Below are positions 26,169 through 35,008 of a stretch of DNA of 64,000 bases, piece after piece. The translations under genes and the position numbers were made by a program. This DNA is from Parachlamydia sp. AcF125 (GTDB lineage: Bacteria > Chlamydiota > Chlamydiia > Chlamydiales > Parachlamydiaceae): contig NZ_JAEMUD010000002.1 in the NCBI RefSeq assembly GCF_018342475.1, positions 248,001 to 312,000 on the forward strand. The letters are read 5' to 3'. Each line of letters opens with the position of its first letter. The first letter of the stretch is position 1. A model generated the notes under the pieces. The model was not told the DNA's origin and ran no database searches. It saw only the letters and a program-made list of their open reading frames with translations.

Positions 26169-27023
26169 TTAGATAATATGCTCAAGAGCTTCATCGCCTA
26201 AAGTCATCACGACAGCTTGCTGAAGTAAATTGTTGAGGTTAGTGGGCTTTCCTTTTAAGCTGCGGATTCTTTTGGCGGCGTATCGGGCGATATTAATTCC
26301 ATCTCTAATCGTGTAATTTTCATTTTTATGATGGGCATTTTGAAGAAAATGCACCACGTAATCTACAATATGCTCCTCTACAAAGGGGAGATTTTCCTTT
26401 AAGATTCTTTTTTCCTCTTCCGCTTCCGGAAAATCTAAATAGATTTGGGGTTGTAGGCGGCTATGCACATATTCGGGAATTTCAAAAGTGGAGGCATCGT
26501 CATTCATGGTTACACAAACTCGGAAGTCTGGATGCGCAGAAATTTTGAGACCCGCTACAATCGATTCGATGTAGCGGCGCGTATCTAACAAAGGAGCAAG
26601 AGAAGCCCACGATTTTTCACTCATGCGGTTAGCCTCATCCAAAATGCAAACCTGCCCTCGAATCATTGCTGTGACTAAGGCCGAGGCGACGTACCGAATC
26701 CCACCTGTTTTGTCTATCACCGGCGTGATCAATAGATCTTCAGGGCGCGTATCCATGGTACATTGATAAATATACACATCTTTTTTTATTTTTTTGGCAG
26801 CTGCATAAGCAAGTGTGGTTTTGCCCACCCCTGGCTTTCCGATTAAGCGAGGGTTAAGAGGGATATCGTCAGGATCGATCACGAGCCATGCTGCTAGGAG
26901 CTGATCCATCACATCTTGCTGGCCGATCCATTCAAATTGAAAAACATCTGGAAATCCGAGGGCAAGTTCTACTCCTTGAATGGTGATGCGGCTTTCCTGT
27001 TCATTGGGGAGAGACTTTTCCAT
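26169..27023 (-). CDS. MoxR-family AAA+ ATPase
   Basis: This 284-residue protein has Walker A GKPGVGKTT at 62-70, Walker B VCILDEANR at 135-143, a sensor-1 segment RVCVTMNDD and an arginine-finger region SRLQPQIYLDFPE. The layout is that of MoxR/YifB-like chaperone ATPases, which remodel or activate partner complexes. It heads a minus-strand operon with the TraB-like gene and three riboflavin genes, with a GAGGA ribosome site. The immediate partner is probably the TraB/DUF5682-like protein. Confidence 0.85.
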   Translation of the reverse strand: MEKSLPNEQESRITIQGVELALGFPDVFQFEWIGQQDVMDQLLAAWLVIDPDDIPLNPRLIGKPGVGKTTLAYAAAKKIKKDVYIYQCTMDTRPEDLLITPVIDKTGGIRYVASALVTAMIRGQVCILDEANRMSEKSWASLAPLLDTRRYIESIVAGLKISAHPDFRVCVTMNDDASTFEIPEYVHSRLQPQIYLDFPEAEEEKRILKENLPFVEEHIVDYVVHFLQNAHHKNENYTIRDGINIARYAAKRIRSLKGKPTNLNNLLQQAVVMTLGDEALEHII

Positions 27024-27122
27024 GTTTATTCCTCATATAAAGAAGGGTTACTAGATTAGAATGATTTGGTATCTTTCTATGCTAAAGGTTTTTCGATTTC
27101 TAGAACAGCGGCAGTTGAGATT

Positions 27123-27866
27123 TTAAGGGGTATTTGCTTTGTCTGACCCGTACAACAAGCCTGCTTGGGCAATGTTTTCCCGCACATGAGGAAAGAGCTC
27201 TTCTAATTGGGTAAGCAATTGATCCACTTGGCGCCGCATCGAGTGTTGCCCTACCGGGCATCGACAAGTAATCCTTTTAAATCCATACTGCTCGGCAAAG
27301 GCCGAAATTTCTTTCTCCGCAATGAAAATCAAGGGACGGATAAGGGTGACCCCATATTCTCGCATATGTAGTTTAGGGAGATTGCCAGCAAACTCTGCTT
27401 TGTGAAAAAGATTCATTAGAAGAGTTTGAGCGTTATCATCCCGATGGTGCCCAAAGGCAATCGTAGTGGCTCCGACACTTTTGGCTGCCTCGAACAATAA
27501 CCGCCTTCGTTCCCGCGAACAGCTGTAACATTCCAGCGTTTCCAAGGTTTGATTCGATTCTCGCACCAAAAAAGGGATTTCTAAGCGAGCACAAATGGAG
27601 CTTAAATAATTCAAATTAACGCCTGCGCCACAGGAAAAAGCACCATGCACGTGCACGGCATAAAGCTCAAACGGGGGAAATCCTCTGCCTGAAATAGCTT
27701 TAAGCAAAAAAAGAAGGGCCAAACTATCCTTTCCTCCACTTAAAGCAATTGCCATTTTTGGAGAATCGGGGATCATCTGGAATTTAAATAGCGCTTTTCT
27801 CACCATGCTTTCTAGGCGTTTGCCAAGTCCAGTCCAGGGTGGTTGTGCAAGAGGTAAATCTAACAT
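27123..27866 (-). CDS. ttcA: tRNA 2-thiocytidine synthetase TtcA
   Basis: This 247-residue PP-loop ATPase has SGGKDS at 43-48, a CxxC pair at Cys113/Cys116 (ECYSCSRERRRLL), FGHHRDDNAQTLLMNLFH near 140-155, and further cysteines in CRCPVGQ at 201-203. TtcA thiolates C32 of certain tRNAs using an iron-sulfur cluster held by these cysteines. The length is slightly under the usual 280-310. No clear ribosome site is seen. It is separated by about 100 bases from the MoxR start. Confidence 0.88.
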   Translation of the reverse strand: MLDLPLAQPPWTGLGKRLESMVRKALFKFQMIPDSPKMAIALSGGKDSLALLFLLKAISGRGFPPFELYAVHVHGAFSCGAGVNLNYLSSICARLEIPFLVRESNQTLETLECYSCSRERRRLLFEAAKSVGATTIAFGHHRDDNAQTLLMNLFHKAEFAGNLPKLHMREYGVTLIRPLIFIAEKEISAFAEQYGFKRITCRCPVGQHSMRRQVDQLLTQLEELFPHVRENIAQAGLLYGSDKANTP

Positions 27867-27940
27867 GTGTCTTAACGTGAGTGTAAAAGTTAGAAATTTA
27901 AAATTTTTTAAAATCGCAAGATTCTAGGCCGGCATAACCG

Positions 27941-28153
27941 TTATAGGGATCTCTGTTGAGCTTTTTTGTTTTGTTTTTTTACCTTTACTTTAGGCGTTGC
28001 CTGTTTGGTTTGGATAAGCCAAAAAATAAAAGCCCAAAACGTTAAATAACTTTTACAAAACCAAAACAAGCCTCGAAAAAAAGATCTAACTATTTTCTTG
28101 CTTTTTGCTTTATGAGTATTTGGAATTGAGGAAACTGGTTTCAAAAAAAACAC
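27941..28153 (-). CDS. Possible small basic membrane protein
   Basis: A 70-codon frame with a GTG start encodes a basic protein with one hydrophobic stretch (SYLTFWAFIFWLI) and a Lys-rich tail. A GAGG lies too close to the GTG for a good ribosome site. I see no family. It may be a chance frame in AT-rich DNA. Confidence 0.25.
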   Translation of the reverse strand: MFFLKPVSSIPNTHKAKSKKIVRSFFRGLFWFCKSYLTFWAFIFWLIQTKQATPKVKVKKQNKKAQQRSL

Positions 28154-28222
28154 ACCTCATATTAAACTAATTTCACTGAGTAGAGCAACAAAAAAGTAAC
28201 GAAAACTTCACCAAGAGGGAAT

Positions 28223-28489
28223 ATGACTGAAAAAATTGGACGCAATGAACCTTGCACATGCGGATCAGGAAAAAAATATAAAAATTGCTGCTTAAATAAA
28301 TCCACTGCACCTAGAAAATTTACCGCTAAATGGCTAGGTTCTCCTCAAAAAAAAACAGAGCCTGTTAATTTAATGGAAAGAACCTTTGGAGAAGCAATCG
28401 CCCATGCCGCCCAACAAGAAACTCCCCCCTTAATTTCTAAATCTTTTAAACAGCAAAGTGAGGACGTTAAGGAAAATCATCCCAGTTAA
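28223..28489 (+). CDS. SEC-C motif protein
   Basis: An 88-residue protein opening with the zinc-binding SEC-C motif GRNEPCTCGSGKKYKNCC, the pattern C.C.(8)CC known from the SecA tail. The remainder is basic and of unknown role. GAGGGA precedes the ATG. Stand-alone SEC-C proteins are common and mostly uncharacterised. Confidence 0.85.
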   Translation: MTEKIGRNEPCTCGSGKKYKNCCLNKSTAPRKFTAKWLGSPQKKTEPVNLMERTFGEAIAHAAQQETPPLISKSFKQQSEDVKENHPS

Positions 28490-28894
28490 TCTATTGGTAA
28501 AGTCTTTTTATATAAAGTTTTAAAAAAAATAAAAACTTTTGCATCAATCTGATGGAAATAAATCTCGTTTTATGCAAAGATGAGTATAGGTGCATTTTAC
28601 CAGGAGTATTCGAATAAGAAAACATTCTCAAAACCTTATGTAAGGGTGATGCTGCATAAAAGTTGATACGTCACTTCATCTTGAGACCATGTTTGGATTT
28701 AAATTTTCGGGTTTTCCTTTCCTTCCAAATCAAAACTCCGTTAATTCCTCGAGAAATCAGCGTAAACTTAAATGTTATTTTTTTGATAACTTTAAATCAA
28801 CCTTCCAGTATAAAGCCTTTGATAAAGCTTAAGGATGCAATGAAACTCTCAGAAAACGCATTTATTAGATACAATCCAACATGGAGACTATGTT
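28490..28894 (+). other. Intergenic leader of the RRM gene
   Basis: A weak AT-rich hairpin (AAAGTTTT / AAAACTTT near 28515-28540) follows the SEC-C gene. The remaining 300 bases ahead of the RRM gene show no gene I can support. A TTGATA / TATAAA pair near 28783 and 28809 has a spacing of 20, too wide for a confident promoter. Confidence 0.4.
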
Positions 28895-29230
28895 ATGAAA
28901 AAGAAAATTTTTGTCGGCAACTTATCCTGGAAAGTGACAGATGATATTTTACGCTCTGTTTTTGAAAAAATAGGGAAAGTTGTGTCCGTAAAAATTATCA
29001 CCGATCAATATACAGGCAAATCAAAAGGATTCGGCTTTGTTGAGATGGAAAGCTCTGAAGATGCTGACAAGGCTATTCGGGAATTAAATGAAACAGCTGT
29101 TTTAGAGCGCAACATTCGCGTCAGCCTAGCTCAAGAGCGTTCTGAGCGTTCTGGAAACCGTGAACCACGTGAAAGCCATGGCGGCGGCCGCGGTGGGTTT
29201 AGAAATGCTAGACACTCAACTAACATGTAA
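28895..29230 (+). CDS. Single-RRM glycine-rich RNA-binding protein
   Basis: A 111-residue protein with one RNA-recognition motif: RNP2 IFVGNLSW at 5-12 and RNP1 KGFGFVEM at 44-51. The tail is rich in Arg, Gly, Glu and Ser (RGGFRNARHS). This is the layout of bacterial glycine-rich RNA-binding proteins, thought to act as RNA chaperones. GGAG lies 11 bases ahead of the ATG. A strong terminator follows directly. Confidence 0.93.
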   Translation: MKKKIFVGNLSWKVTDDILRSVFEKIGKVVSVKIITDQYTGKSKGFGFVEMESSEDADKAIRELNETAVLERNIRVSLAQERSERSGNREPRESHGGGRGGFRNARHSTNM

Positions 29231-29240
29231 CCCTTTTTAG

Positions 29241-29267
29241 GGGAGCTTAAGTAGCTCCCTTTTTTTT
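29241..29267 (+). terminator. Intrinsic terminator of the RRM gene
   Basis: GGGAGCT (29241-29247) pairs with AGCTCCC (29253-29259) over a 5-base loop, followed by eight T. It lies 10 bases after the stop and is the clearest intrinsic terminator in the window. Confidence 0.9.
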
Positions 29268-29297
29268 ACTTTTCCTCTTACTTTGAAAAACTCGTCC

Positions 29298-32066
29298 TTA
29301 TTCCCAAGGGAAGGGAGTCGTAGTAGGAGGCGGAGCTTTTTCCTCTTTTAGCTTTCCACTCACCAAATCTAAAAAAGTGCCCACAAGTTGGCCGGTTGAA
29401 TTCTTTTGACTTTTGGCAATTAAAGCGCTTATTTTTCCGGCTGCTTTTGAAAGGTCTATACTGGCTTTATTGATTGTCCCTGTTAAAGGGATTTGCAAGA
29501 CATAGTCCGAAGGCAAATTTTGTATTCCAAAGGCATAGTGAATGGCGGGTTGCCTAATGCCGATTATCAATTTAACCTTATCTTGAGGTAAAAAAATGTT
29601 TCCCCACAAGGCAATCGGGTAGTGGTCTGCAAAAAGCATATCCATCCGCTCTAACTTTAGGTTTCCCTTTTTCATGCTGAAATAAAGGGGCGTAAACCAG
29701 ACAGTCAATTCAGAGCTATCATTTATTTTAAAAAAAGTTTGAAGGGTTCGAATGACGCCGTTATTGACAAATGCCATTTTTCCCAAAATAAGCGTTCCTT
29801 TTGCCAGTTGCATGGAGGTCCAATCTAAAGGGTGCAGAGTGAGGGAAAAGTCTTTTGGGTCTACTATAATTTTTAACATTTCATCGGATCGAATGACTTG
29901 GCTAAAAGGGGGAAGAATATCTGCTAAAATTTCTCTTCCAAATTGAGGAGTGGCTTTTACCTGAATATGCAAGGGTTTAGCAAGCATTAAGCGACCCTTT
30001 TCAAGCTGTCCATCTAAAGCTAGCTTTCCATTTTCCCCTGAAACGGACAGCTGCATAGGGCCTTGTAAATGTTGGATTTTAGCAGAAAGATTAGCCGAGA
30101 CCTCTGAGCCGACTAACGCCTCGATTTTTTTCGCCAGAAGCTCAAAAGTCATTAATTTGGCAAAAGAAGAAAGAGGAAAATGGAGCATGTTGACATCGAG
30201 CTCCAAATTTGCAGAAGCTACATGAATTTTTTCATCCTGAATAAAATTTTCCGCTAGCCCTTTAGCGATCAAGGTTATCCGTTGGCTGTCTTCTTCAGCG
30301 CTGAGGGAGAACTTAAGGTCTTGAAAAATATTATCAGACGAGAGTTTGAGATTTAAAGGCGGGAAAGAAAACTGCTTCTTCGCAGAGAGATTAACGACCT
30401 GTAGGGGAGTTGTAACGCAATTAAAATCGAAGGAGCTATCTGGAATCCCCATTTTCCAATTTTTACCCTCTAGGAGAGGAAAAATGCCCTTGTTGACTTT
30501 AAACTGAATCTCACACGGTTGTAAAAGAGCGTATTGGGGAGAGTTTTGAGGAAGGGAAAGCGCTTGTAATTGATCGAAGGCTTTTGGATGTAAGATAAAA
30601 TTCCCTTTTAAGGGCTCCACTACCTTGAGTTGCTCATCTAATGCTAAGCTCCCTTCGCTTTGCCACTCATTTCCTTTAGCTGTAAATTTTAAATACCCTT
30701 TTTGTTGGGCAATATCGTCCAAGGTCAAAGAAAAGTCGGTTTGTAAGAGAGGACCTAAAGCAACTTGTAAGGCAGGAGGAAAATCCCCTAGCTTAAGGTA
30801 AGAGAGGGGAAAATTTTGAGCAAAGCCTTTTGCAGAGAAACGCTTTTTATGCAGGAGGTCTAGGCCCCAGGTTCCGTCCATTTTAAGAATAGGATGGCTT
30901 TTTTCAGGAGTTTGAAAGCCCTCAAATTCATACGTCAGGAGAAAGGGGCGATCTTTTTCAAAAGCGGCTTTACCTGCGCAGTAAAAATAGAATTTTGGCA
31001 GAAATTCATTTTGGCGAGTGGGTTGCATTTGCCCTTGCACCTTATAATGCATGATTTTCTTTTCAAAATCACCAGCAAGACGAAACTCAACCCCCTCAAA
31101 ATGAAAGGTATTTTTTTGGTCTGAGTTTTCCAGCGTAGGCAAATTAACAGTTGCCTGCACCTCAGCTTTAATAGGATCATTACAAGAAAAATCTAGCTGC
31201 CTGATATCAAATTGGATTTTATCCGAGAGGTTAAACGCTACCTGATCGTTAAATAAAAATTGGTTGAGGGCAGGAGTGGCCTGCACAGACACTTGAGCAG
31301 GCTTGGCTAAGGTAAAAGAAGAATTTTGTACGATGCCTTCGACTTTTCCTTCAGCTTGCCTAGAATAAAATTTCATTTCAATTTCGGAAATATTTTCCAT
31401 TCTTTTTTGCTTAATCGAAAGATTAAGTGCCTGTCCAATCATTTGCTTAAGGTTAACTTCTTTTTGGGCAAACAATTCAAGAAGCTCCACGGGAAGGTTT
31501 TTGATATCCGCGGAAATGCGCAAGCTCGGATATAAATCTGCGGTGAGTTGAAAATGTCCCGATTGGTTGCCATTGCTAATTAATCCACTGGCAACAGCTT
31601 GCTTGTTGTTTGACGAAAAATTTGCATGCACATTTTCTAAGATGGCAAATGAAAGAGGTTCAGCCTGATGAGAAGAAGGGGCTTTAAGGTTAAAAATTTC
31701 GTCAAAATTTGTTTGGCGCAGGTTGAACCACTCAATTTTAGCATTCAGATTGCTGACAGTGAAATCTAGAGGAGGGTTCCACCACAATTTCAAAAGAGGC
31801 GCGGGAAATAAAATATGGTCGATTGACAGCACTTTTTCCCCTTTTTGGTCAAATAGGGTGATGCCAGAGACATTTTGCGAACTGAACCACCCCAATTGCA
31901 TCTTGTCTACCGCTAAATGTCCATGAACTTTTTCGTTAAAATTTTTTAAAAAATGATTTTTACCCCATTCGGTGGACAGAATGGTGGGTAGAAAGAGCAT
32001 CAAAACAATGCTAAACAATACTAAAATACAGAGGCTCCAAAGTAGGGTGCGGGCAACTCGTCTCAT
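29298..32066 (-). CDS. Large AsmA-like inner-membrane-anchored protein
   Basis: This 922-residue protein has one N-terminal membrane segment (LLWSLCILVLFSIVLMLFL) followed by a long beta-rich periplasmic part. The first domain (about 40-120: VHGHLAVDKMQLGWFSSQNV, SIDHILFPAPLL) has the look of the AsmA N-domain. The end (SSELTVWFTPLYFSMKKGNL, MDMLFADHYPIALWGNIFL) resembles the closing part of AsmA/TamB-like lipid-transfer proteins. Such proteins are thought to bridge the periplasm and move phospholipids. AAAGGA precedes the ATG. The family call is by general layout. Confidence 0.6.
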   Translation of the reverse strand: MRRVARTLLWSLCILVLFSIVLMLFLPTILSTEWGKNHFLKNFNEKVHGHLAVDKMQLGWFSSQNVSGITLFDQKGEKVLSIDHILFPAPLLKLWWNPPLDFTVSNLNAKIEWFNLRQTNFDEIFNLKAPSSHQAEPLSFAILENVHANFSSNNKQAVASGLISNGNQSGHFQLTADLYPSLRISADIKNLPVELLELFAQKEVNLKQMIGQALNLSIKQKRMENISEIEMKFYSRQAEGKVEGIVQNSSFTLAKPAQVSVQATPALNQFLFNDQVAFNLSDKIQFDIRQLDFSCNDPIKAEVQATVNLPTLENSDQKNTFHFEGVEFRLAGDFEKKIMHYKVQGQMQPTRQNEFLPKFYFYCAGKAAFEKDRPFLLTYEFEGFQTPEKSHPILKMDGTWGLDLLHKKRFSAKGFAQNFPLSYLKLGDFPPALQVALGPLLQTDFSLTLDDIAQQKGYLKFTAKGNEWQSEGSLALDEQLKVVEPLKGNFILHPKAFDQLQALSLPQNSPQYALLQPCEIQFKVNKGIFPLLEGKNWKMGIPDSSFDFNCVTTPLQVVNLSAKKQFSFPPLNLKLSSDNIFQDLKFSLSAEEDSQRITLIAKGLAENFIQDEKIHVASANLELDVNMLHFPLSSFAKLMTFELLAKKIEALVGSEVSANLSAKIQHLQGPMQLSVSGENGKLALDGQLEKGRLMLAKPLHIQVKATPQFGREILADILPPFSQVIRSDEMLKIIVDPKDFSLTLHPLDWTSMQLAKGTLILGKMAFVNNGVIRTLQTFFKINDSSELTVWFTPLYFSMKKGNLKLERMDMLFADHYPIALWGNIFLPQDKVKLIIGIRQPAIHYAFGIQNLPSDYVLQIPLTGTINKASIDLSKAAGKISALIAKSQKNSTGQLVGTFLDLVSGKLKEEKAPPPTTTPFPWE

Positions 32067-32143
32067 AAAAATCCTTTAAATCAAGCTAAGTAAGTTCTCG
32101 GCAGAAGATTTTTTGCTAAAATCCAGCCAAACAGCCGTTTCCT

Positions 32144-33421
32144 TTAAAAATATATGGGCAAAAGGGGGATGGCAAGCTTAGCGTGTTCTTCGTCAAGCTT
32201 TTTTAAGTTATCTCGTATTTCTTCTAAATAGGGACTCGGCCGTATGGCAATTTGCTCAATGGATCCTTTTTCAACAGCTTGTAAAACGCGTTGATAGGTA
32301 AGCTCTCGCAAGGGTAGAGCAGGTTGAAAGCCTTGCTCGCAAGTGTCGGAGTGGATTTTTAAAAGAATTCCTCCTTCTATTAAGGAATCAGTTAGCTCAA
32401 GAGCATTTTCTAAAGGAATACCAAGTTCGCGGGTTAAAGTAAAGACTGAAAGGGGGGAACACCCCTCGATAAGGGACTCCATGCATTTTTTTACGATGAG
32501 GAGGGCCGCAGAATTCTTAGAAATCATTTCGGATTTATCAGCCCCAAAACCATATTGCAAAGCATGACTTTCAGCATTAAATGCCAACTCCGCCCCGAAC
32601 AACACAATTAGCCAACTAATTTGCAACCATATGAAAAACAACGGAATCGCCGCTAGGCTTCCATAAATTGTGCCATAACTTGAAAGATAGATTTGAATAT
32701 GAATATAAATCCACTGCACAATTTGATAAAATGTACCCGCCACAATCCCTGCAAAAACCCCATAACGTAGCTGAACATACGTATTAGGCATAAGCAAATA
32801 AATGGCACCGAACAAAATCCAACTCATCACAAGGGAAAAAAAATTAACAATCACGACCATCACAGGGTGAATAACTGTGGCTCCCACTGCAGCTTGGGTA
32901 GCCAGTTGAATTTGAGCGACTAGAAAGACGATGGCGCTGCTTACAATGGCAAAGAGCAAAGGGCTTAAAATAATAAGGGTGATATAGTGCGTAATTTTTT
33001 TTCCAAGTGAACGGGCAATCTTAATATGCCAAATCGCATTTAAAGAAGTTTCGATACTTCCTAGCAAACTAAAAACTGACCAAAAAAGAATCAGCACCCC
33101 AAATCCTGTAATCACGCTACTTTCTGCATGTTGAAGCGTTTTATTGGCAAATTCTAAAATTTGCCCGGTGATCTCTTTGTTTTCAGGGAATTTATCCAAC
33201 ACGAAAGATTCAAAAGCTTGCTGAAATCCAAATCCTCGCGCAATCCCAAACGCTACAGCTAAGACAGGAACAATCGAAAGAAGCGTATAAAAAGCTAAAG
33301 AAGCGCTTTTTGTGTAGCAATCATGCTCAATAAATTTATTTACAGCGTCTTGAGAAACATGCACGATTTTTTTGAAAGTGTTTGAAAGTTTACCTTGAAA
33401 GGAAAGTAAGGGGATATTCAT
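32144..33421 (-). CDS. YihY/BrkB-family inner membrane protein
   Basis: This 425-residue protein has about six membrane helices and the YihY signature segments SASLAFYTLLSIVPVLAVAF near residue 38 and later LFFIWLQISWLIVLFGAELA. The C-terminal 130 residues are soluble and helical, resembling a winged-helix extension found in some family members. The family was once called ribonuclease BN or BrkB; its activity is not established. AAGGAA ribosome site. Adjacent to the AsmA-like gene on the same strand. Confidence 0.88.
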   Translation of the reverse strand: MNIPLLSFQGKLSNTFKKIVHVSQDAVNKFIEHDCYTKSASLAFYTLLSIVPVLAVAFGIARGFGFQQAFESFVLDKFPENKEITGQILEFANKTLQHAESSVITGFGVLILFWSVFSLLGSIETSLNAIWHIKIARSLGKKITHYITLIILSPLLFAIVSSAIVFLVAQIQLATQAAVGATVIHPVMVVIVNFFSLVMSWILFGAIYLLMPNTYVQLRYGVFAGIVAGTFYQIVQWIYIHIQIYLSSYGTIYGSLAAIPLFFIWLQISWLIVLFGAELAFNAESHALQYGFGADKSEMISKNSAALLIVKKCMESLIEGCSPLSVFTLTRELGIPLENALELTDSLIEGGILLKIHSDTCEQGFQPALPLRELTYQRVLQAVEKGSIEQIAIRPSPYLEEIRDNLKKLDEEHAKLAIPLLPIYF

Positions 33422-33549
33422 AACAATTATTCCTTGTCACATTTCCAGTGTGCCTATTTTTCTAGCAACCGTAAAGATGCCTACCGATCTTGATTTATTT
33501 TATCTACCGGCAAACAAGTTTTTAAAGCTCCTTTAAAGTGAAATACACC

Positions 33550-33900
33550 TTATTTAAGTTTATTTTCCAAGTAATTCTTTAAGCAAACGGCATTATTATG
33601 TTCAGTATCTTTAGAGCTATACAGCAAAGTAATCATTTTGCTATTTAAATTTTTAATCTTTTGAATAGCTGCTGGATTTTTATCCAATTCCTCTCGGTAT
33701 TTTTCTTGAAATGCGCCCCATTTAGCCGGATCATGAGCAAACCATTTGCGAAGATCAGGGCTTGGCGCAATCTCTTTTAACCAAAGATCATACTTGAGAT
33801 TTTCTTTTTTGATTCCTCGAGGCCATAACCGTTCTACTAAAACACGAACACCATCTTGCGGTGAAACCGGATCGTAGACTCTTTTAAGTTTAATTTTCAT
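33550..33900 (-). CDS. DUF488-family protein
   Basis: Using the start at 33900 (upstream start at 33936 possible), this encodes 116 residues beginning [20 protein letters not shown]. It continues with the family hallmark [20 protein letters not shown] and [18 protein letters not shown]488 proteins (YeaO-like) are small cytosolic proteins without a settled function. Monocistronic in appearance. Confidence 0.88.
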   Translation of the reverse strand: MKIKLKRVYDPVSPQDGVRVLVERLWPRGIKKENLKYDLWLKEIAPSPDLRKWFAHDPAKWGAFQEKYREELDKNPAAIQKIKNLNSKMITLLYSSKDTEHNNAVCLKNYLENKLK

Positions 33901-34329
33901 TGTACTTCTACTTGTTTTTTTCTTAAACCTTGGCAAGGAAAATTAATTTTTCCAATAAAAAAAATAGACTTTAGCGATTCTAATTTGAAATCCTACCCCA
34001 AAAAAGCCTCTCTTGAAAAAACTCAAGGTCTGCTTCAAAATATTCTCATCGCAAATTGGCAAAGAAGGCAAAGGTTAACGATGTGCAGTTCATTAGAAAG
34101 GAAAAAATTATCAGACTCTTAAATCTCCTATCTAAAAAGATTTAACATTTTTGCTCAAAGCCAAATAGCTAAACGAGTTTACCTATTCTACCAAAAACAG
34201 TGGCGTATAGATGATCGTCATAGAAGAAGGGGAAGGCTAGTCTAATTGGGGAATTTGAGGATGCCTTGCGAAAATGCTTTAGAAAATTGCAAGGTTTATC
34301 AGCAAACAGCAAAAACTCCGGCCACTTAT

Positions 34330-34352
34330 AGGCAAAAAAAACTGCCTTTTTT
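34330..34352 (+). terminator. Small terminator-like hairpin
   Basis: AGGCA at 34330-34334 and TGCCT at 34343-34347 form a short stem followed by a T-run to 34352. No plus-strand gene ends nearby, so it may be fortuitous. Confidence 0.35.
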
Positions 34353-34426
34353 ACCTCTTTAGCGGTAATTTTAGCGGATAATTTGCAAAATACCTGTATT
34401 TTAATCCTTAAAAAAAGTTATTTTTA

Positions 34427-34438
34427 CTGCTATAGCAG
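34427..34438. promoter_or_regulatory. Candidate HipB operator
   Basis: A perfect 12-bp palindrome, CTGCTATAGCAG, lies 26 bases ahead of hipB and includes a -10-like TATAGC. HipB-type antitoxins autoregulate through palindromes over their promoter, so this is the natural candidate site. Confidence 0.45.
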
Positions 34439-34464
34439 GAATTTATGAGCGTGGATATTTTCTC

Positions 34465-34704
34465 ATGGACGCAACCCAAATAGGAACACTTATTCGATTT
34501 CACCGTAAAAAAAGCGGGTTATCGCAAAGTGAGCTTGGAAAATTAGCAGGACTAGGCAAAACAGTGATTTTTGATATTGAAAAGGGAAAGCAGTCCATCC
34601 GTTTAAACACTCTTTTGAAGGTGTTAAAAGTTTTAAATATAAAGCTTGAGTTTCAAAGTCCGTTAATGGCCTTATTTAAGGAAAGCTTAAATGAAAAGAG
34701 CTAA
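34465..34704 (+). CDS. hipB: HipB-type antitoxin / XRE transcription repressor
   Basis: This 79-residue helix-turn-helix protein has the Xre pattern at about residues 10-60: LIRFHRKKSGLSQSELGKLA and IFDIEKGKQSIRLNTLLKVL. In HipBST systems HipB binds operator DNA and associates with HipS and HipT. Its 3' end overlaps the hipS start by 14 bases, as expected for a tight operon. Intact. Confidence 0.85.
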   Translation: MDATQIGTLIRFHRKKSGLSQSELGKLAGLGKTVIFDIEKGKQSIRLNTLLKVLKVLNIKLEFQSPLMALFKESLNEKS

Positions 34705-35008
34705 GGTATTTGTAAACGAGATTTTAGCTGGGGAACTCATAGAGTTAGAAAAAGGGAGACATTATCGCTTTATCTACCTGGAAGATTATAAAGGGCAGCC
34801 AGTCTCTCTTGAAATGCCTCTTATAAAATTAAGCTATGACTACGATCGATTTCCTCCTTTTTTTGAAGGGCTCCTGCCTGAGGGGCTTATGCTAGAAGGA
34901 TTATTAAGGCAGACCAAGCTCGATCGCAATGATTTAATGAGGCAGCTTATTGCCGTAGGGGGAGACCTTGTAGGAAATATAACTGTCGCCGAGGCTGATG
35001 ATGAATAG
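34691..35008 (+). CDS. hipS: HipS-like protein (HipA N-subdomain 1), antitoxin of HipBST
   Basis: This 105-residue protein corresponds only to the first N-terminal subdomain of HipA: KVFVNEILAGELIELEKGRH, LSYDYDRFPPFFEGLLPEG, and LMRQLIAVGGDLVGNITV. A free-standing version between hipB and the kinase is the defining feature of tripartite HipBST modules, where HipS rather than HipB neutralises HipT. It overlaps hipB by 14 bases, and the hipT start overlaps its 3' end by eight. It seems intact, although its target kinase is broken. Confidence 0.82.
   Translation: MKRAKVFVNEILAGELIELEKGRHYRFIYLEDYKGQPVSLEMPLIKLSYDYDRFPPFFEGLLPEGLMLEGLLRQTKLDRNDLMRQLIAVGGDLVGNITVAEADDE

Larger units (their letters stand above)
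33937..34464 (+). other. Intergenic stretch before the hip operon
   Basis: No gene is seen. It contains a small terminator-like hairpin at 34330-34352 (AGGCA, loop of A-rich bases, TGCCT, then T) and the palindrome at 34427-34438 described separately. Confidence 0.5.

Noticed and set aside
23000-27100. FMN riboswitch for the riboflavin genes
   Set aside because: The rib genes are internal to an operon with almost no intergenic space, and no RFN-like conserved elements were recognised ahead of the MoxR gene.
28663-28944. Open frame overlapping the start of the RRM gene
   Set aside because: No ribosome site, no recognisable motif, and it overlaps a well-supported gene in another frame.
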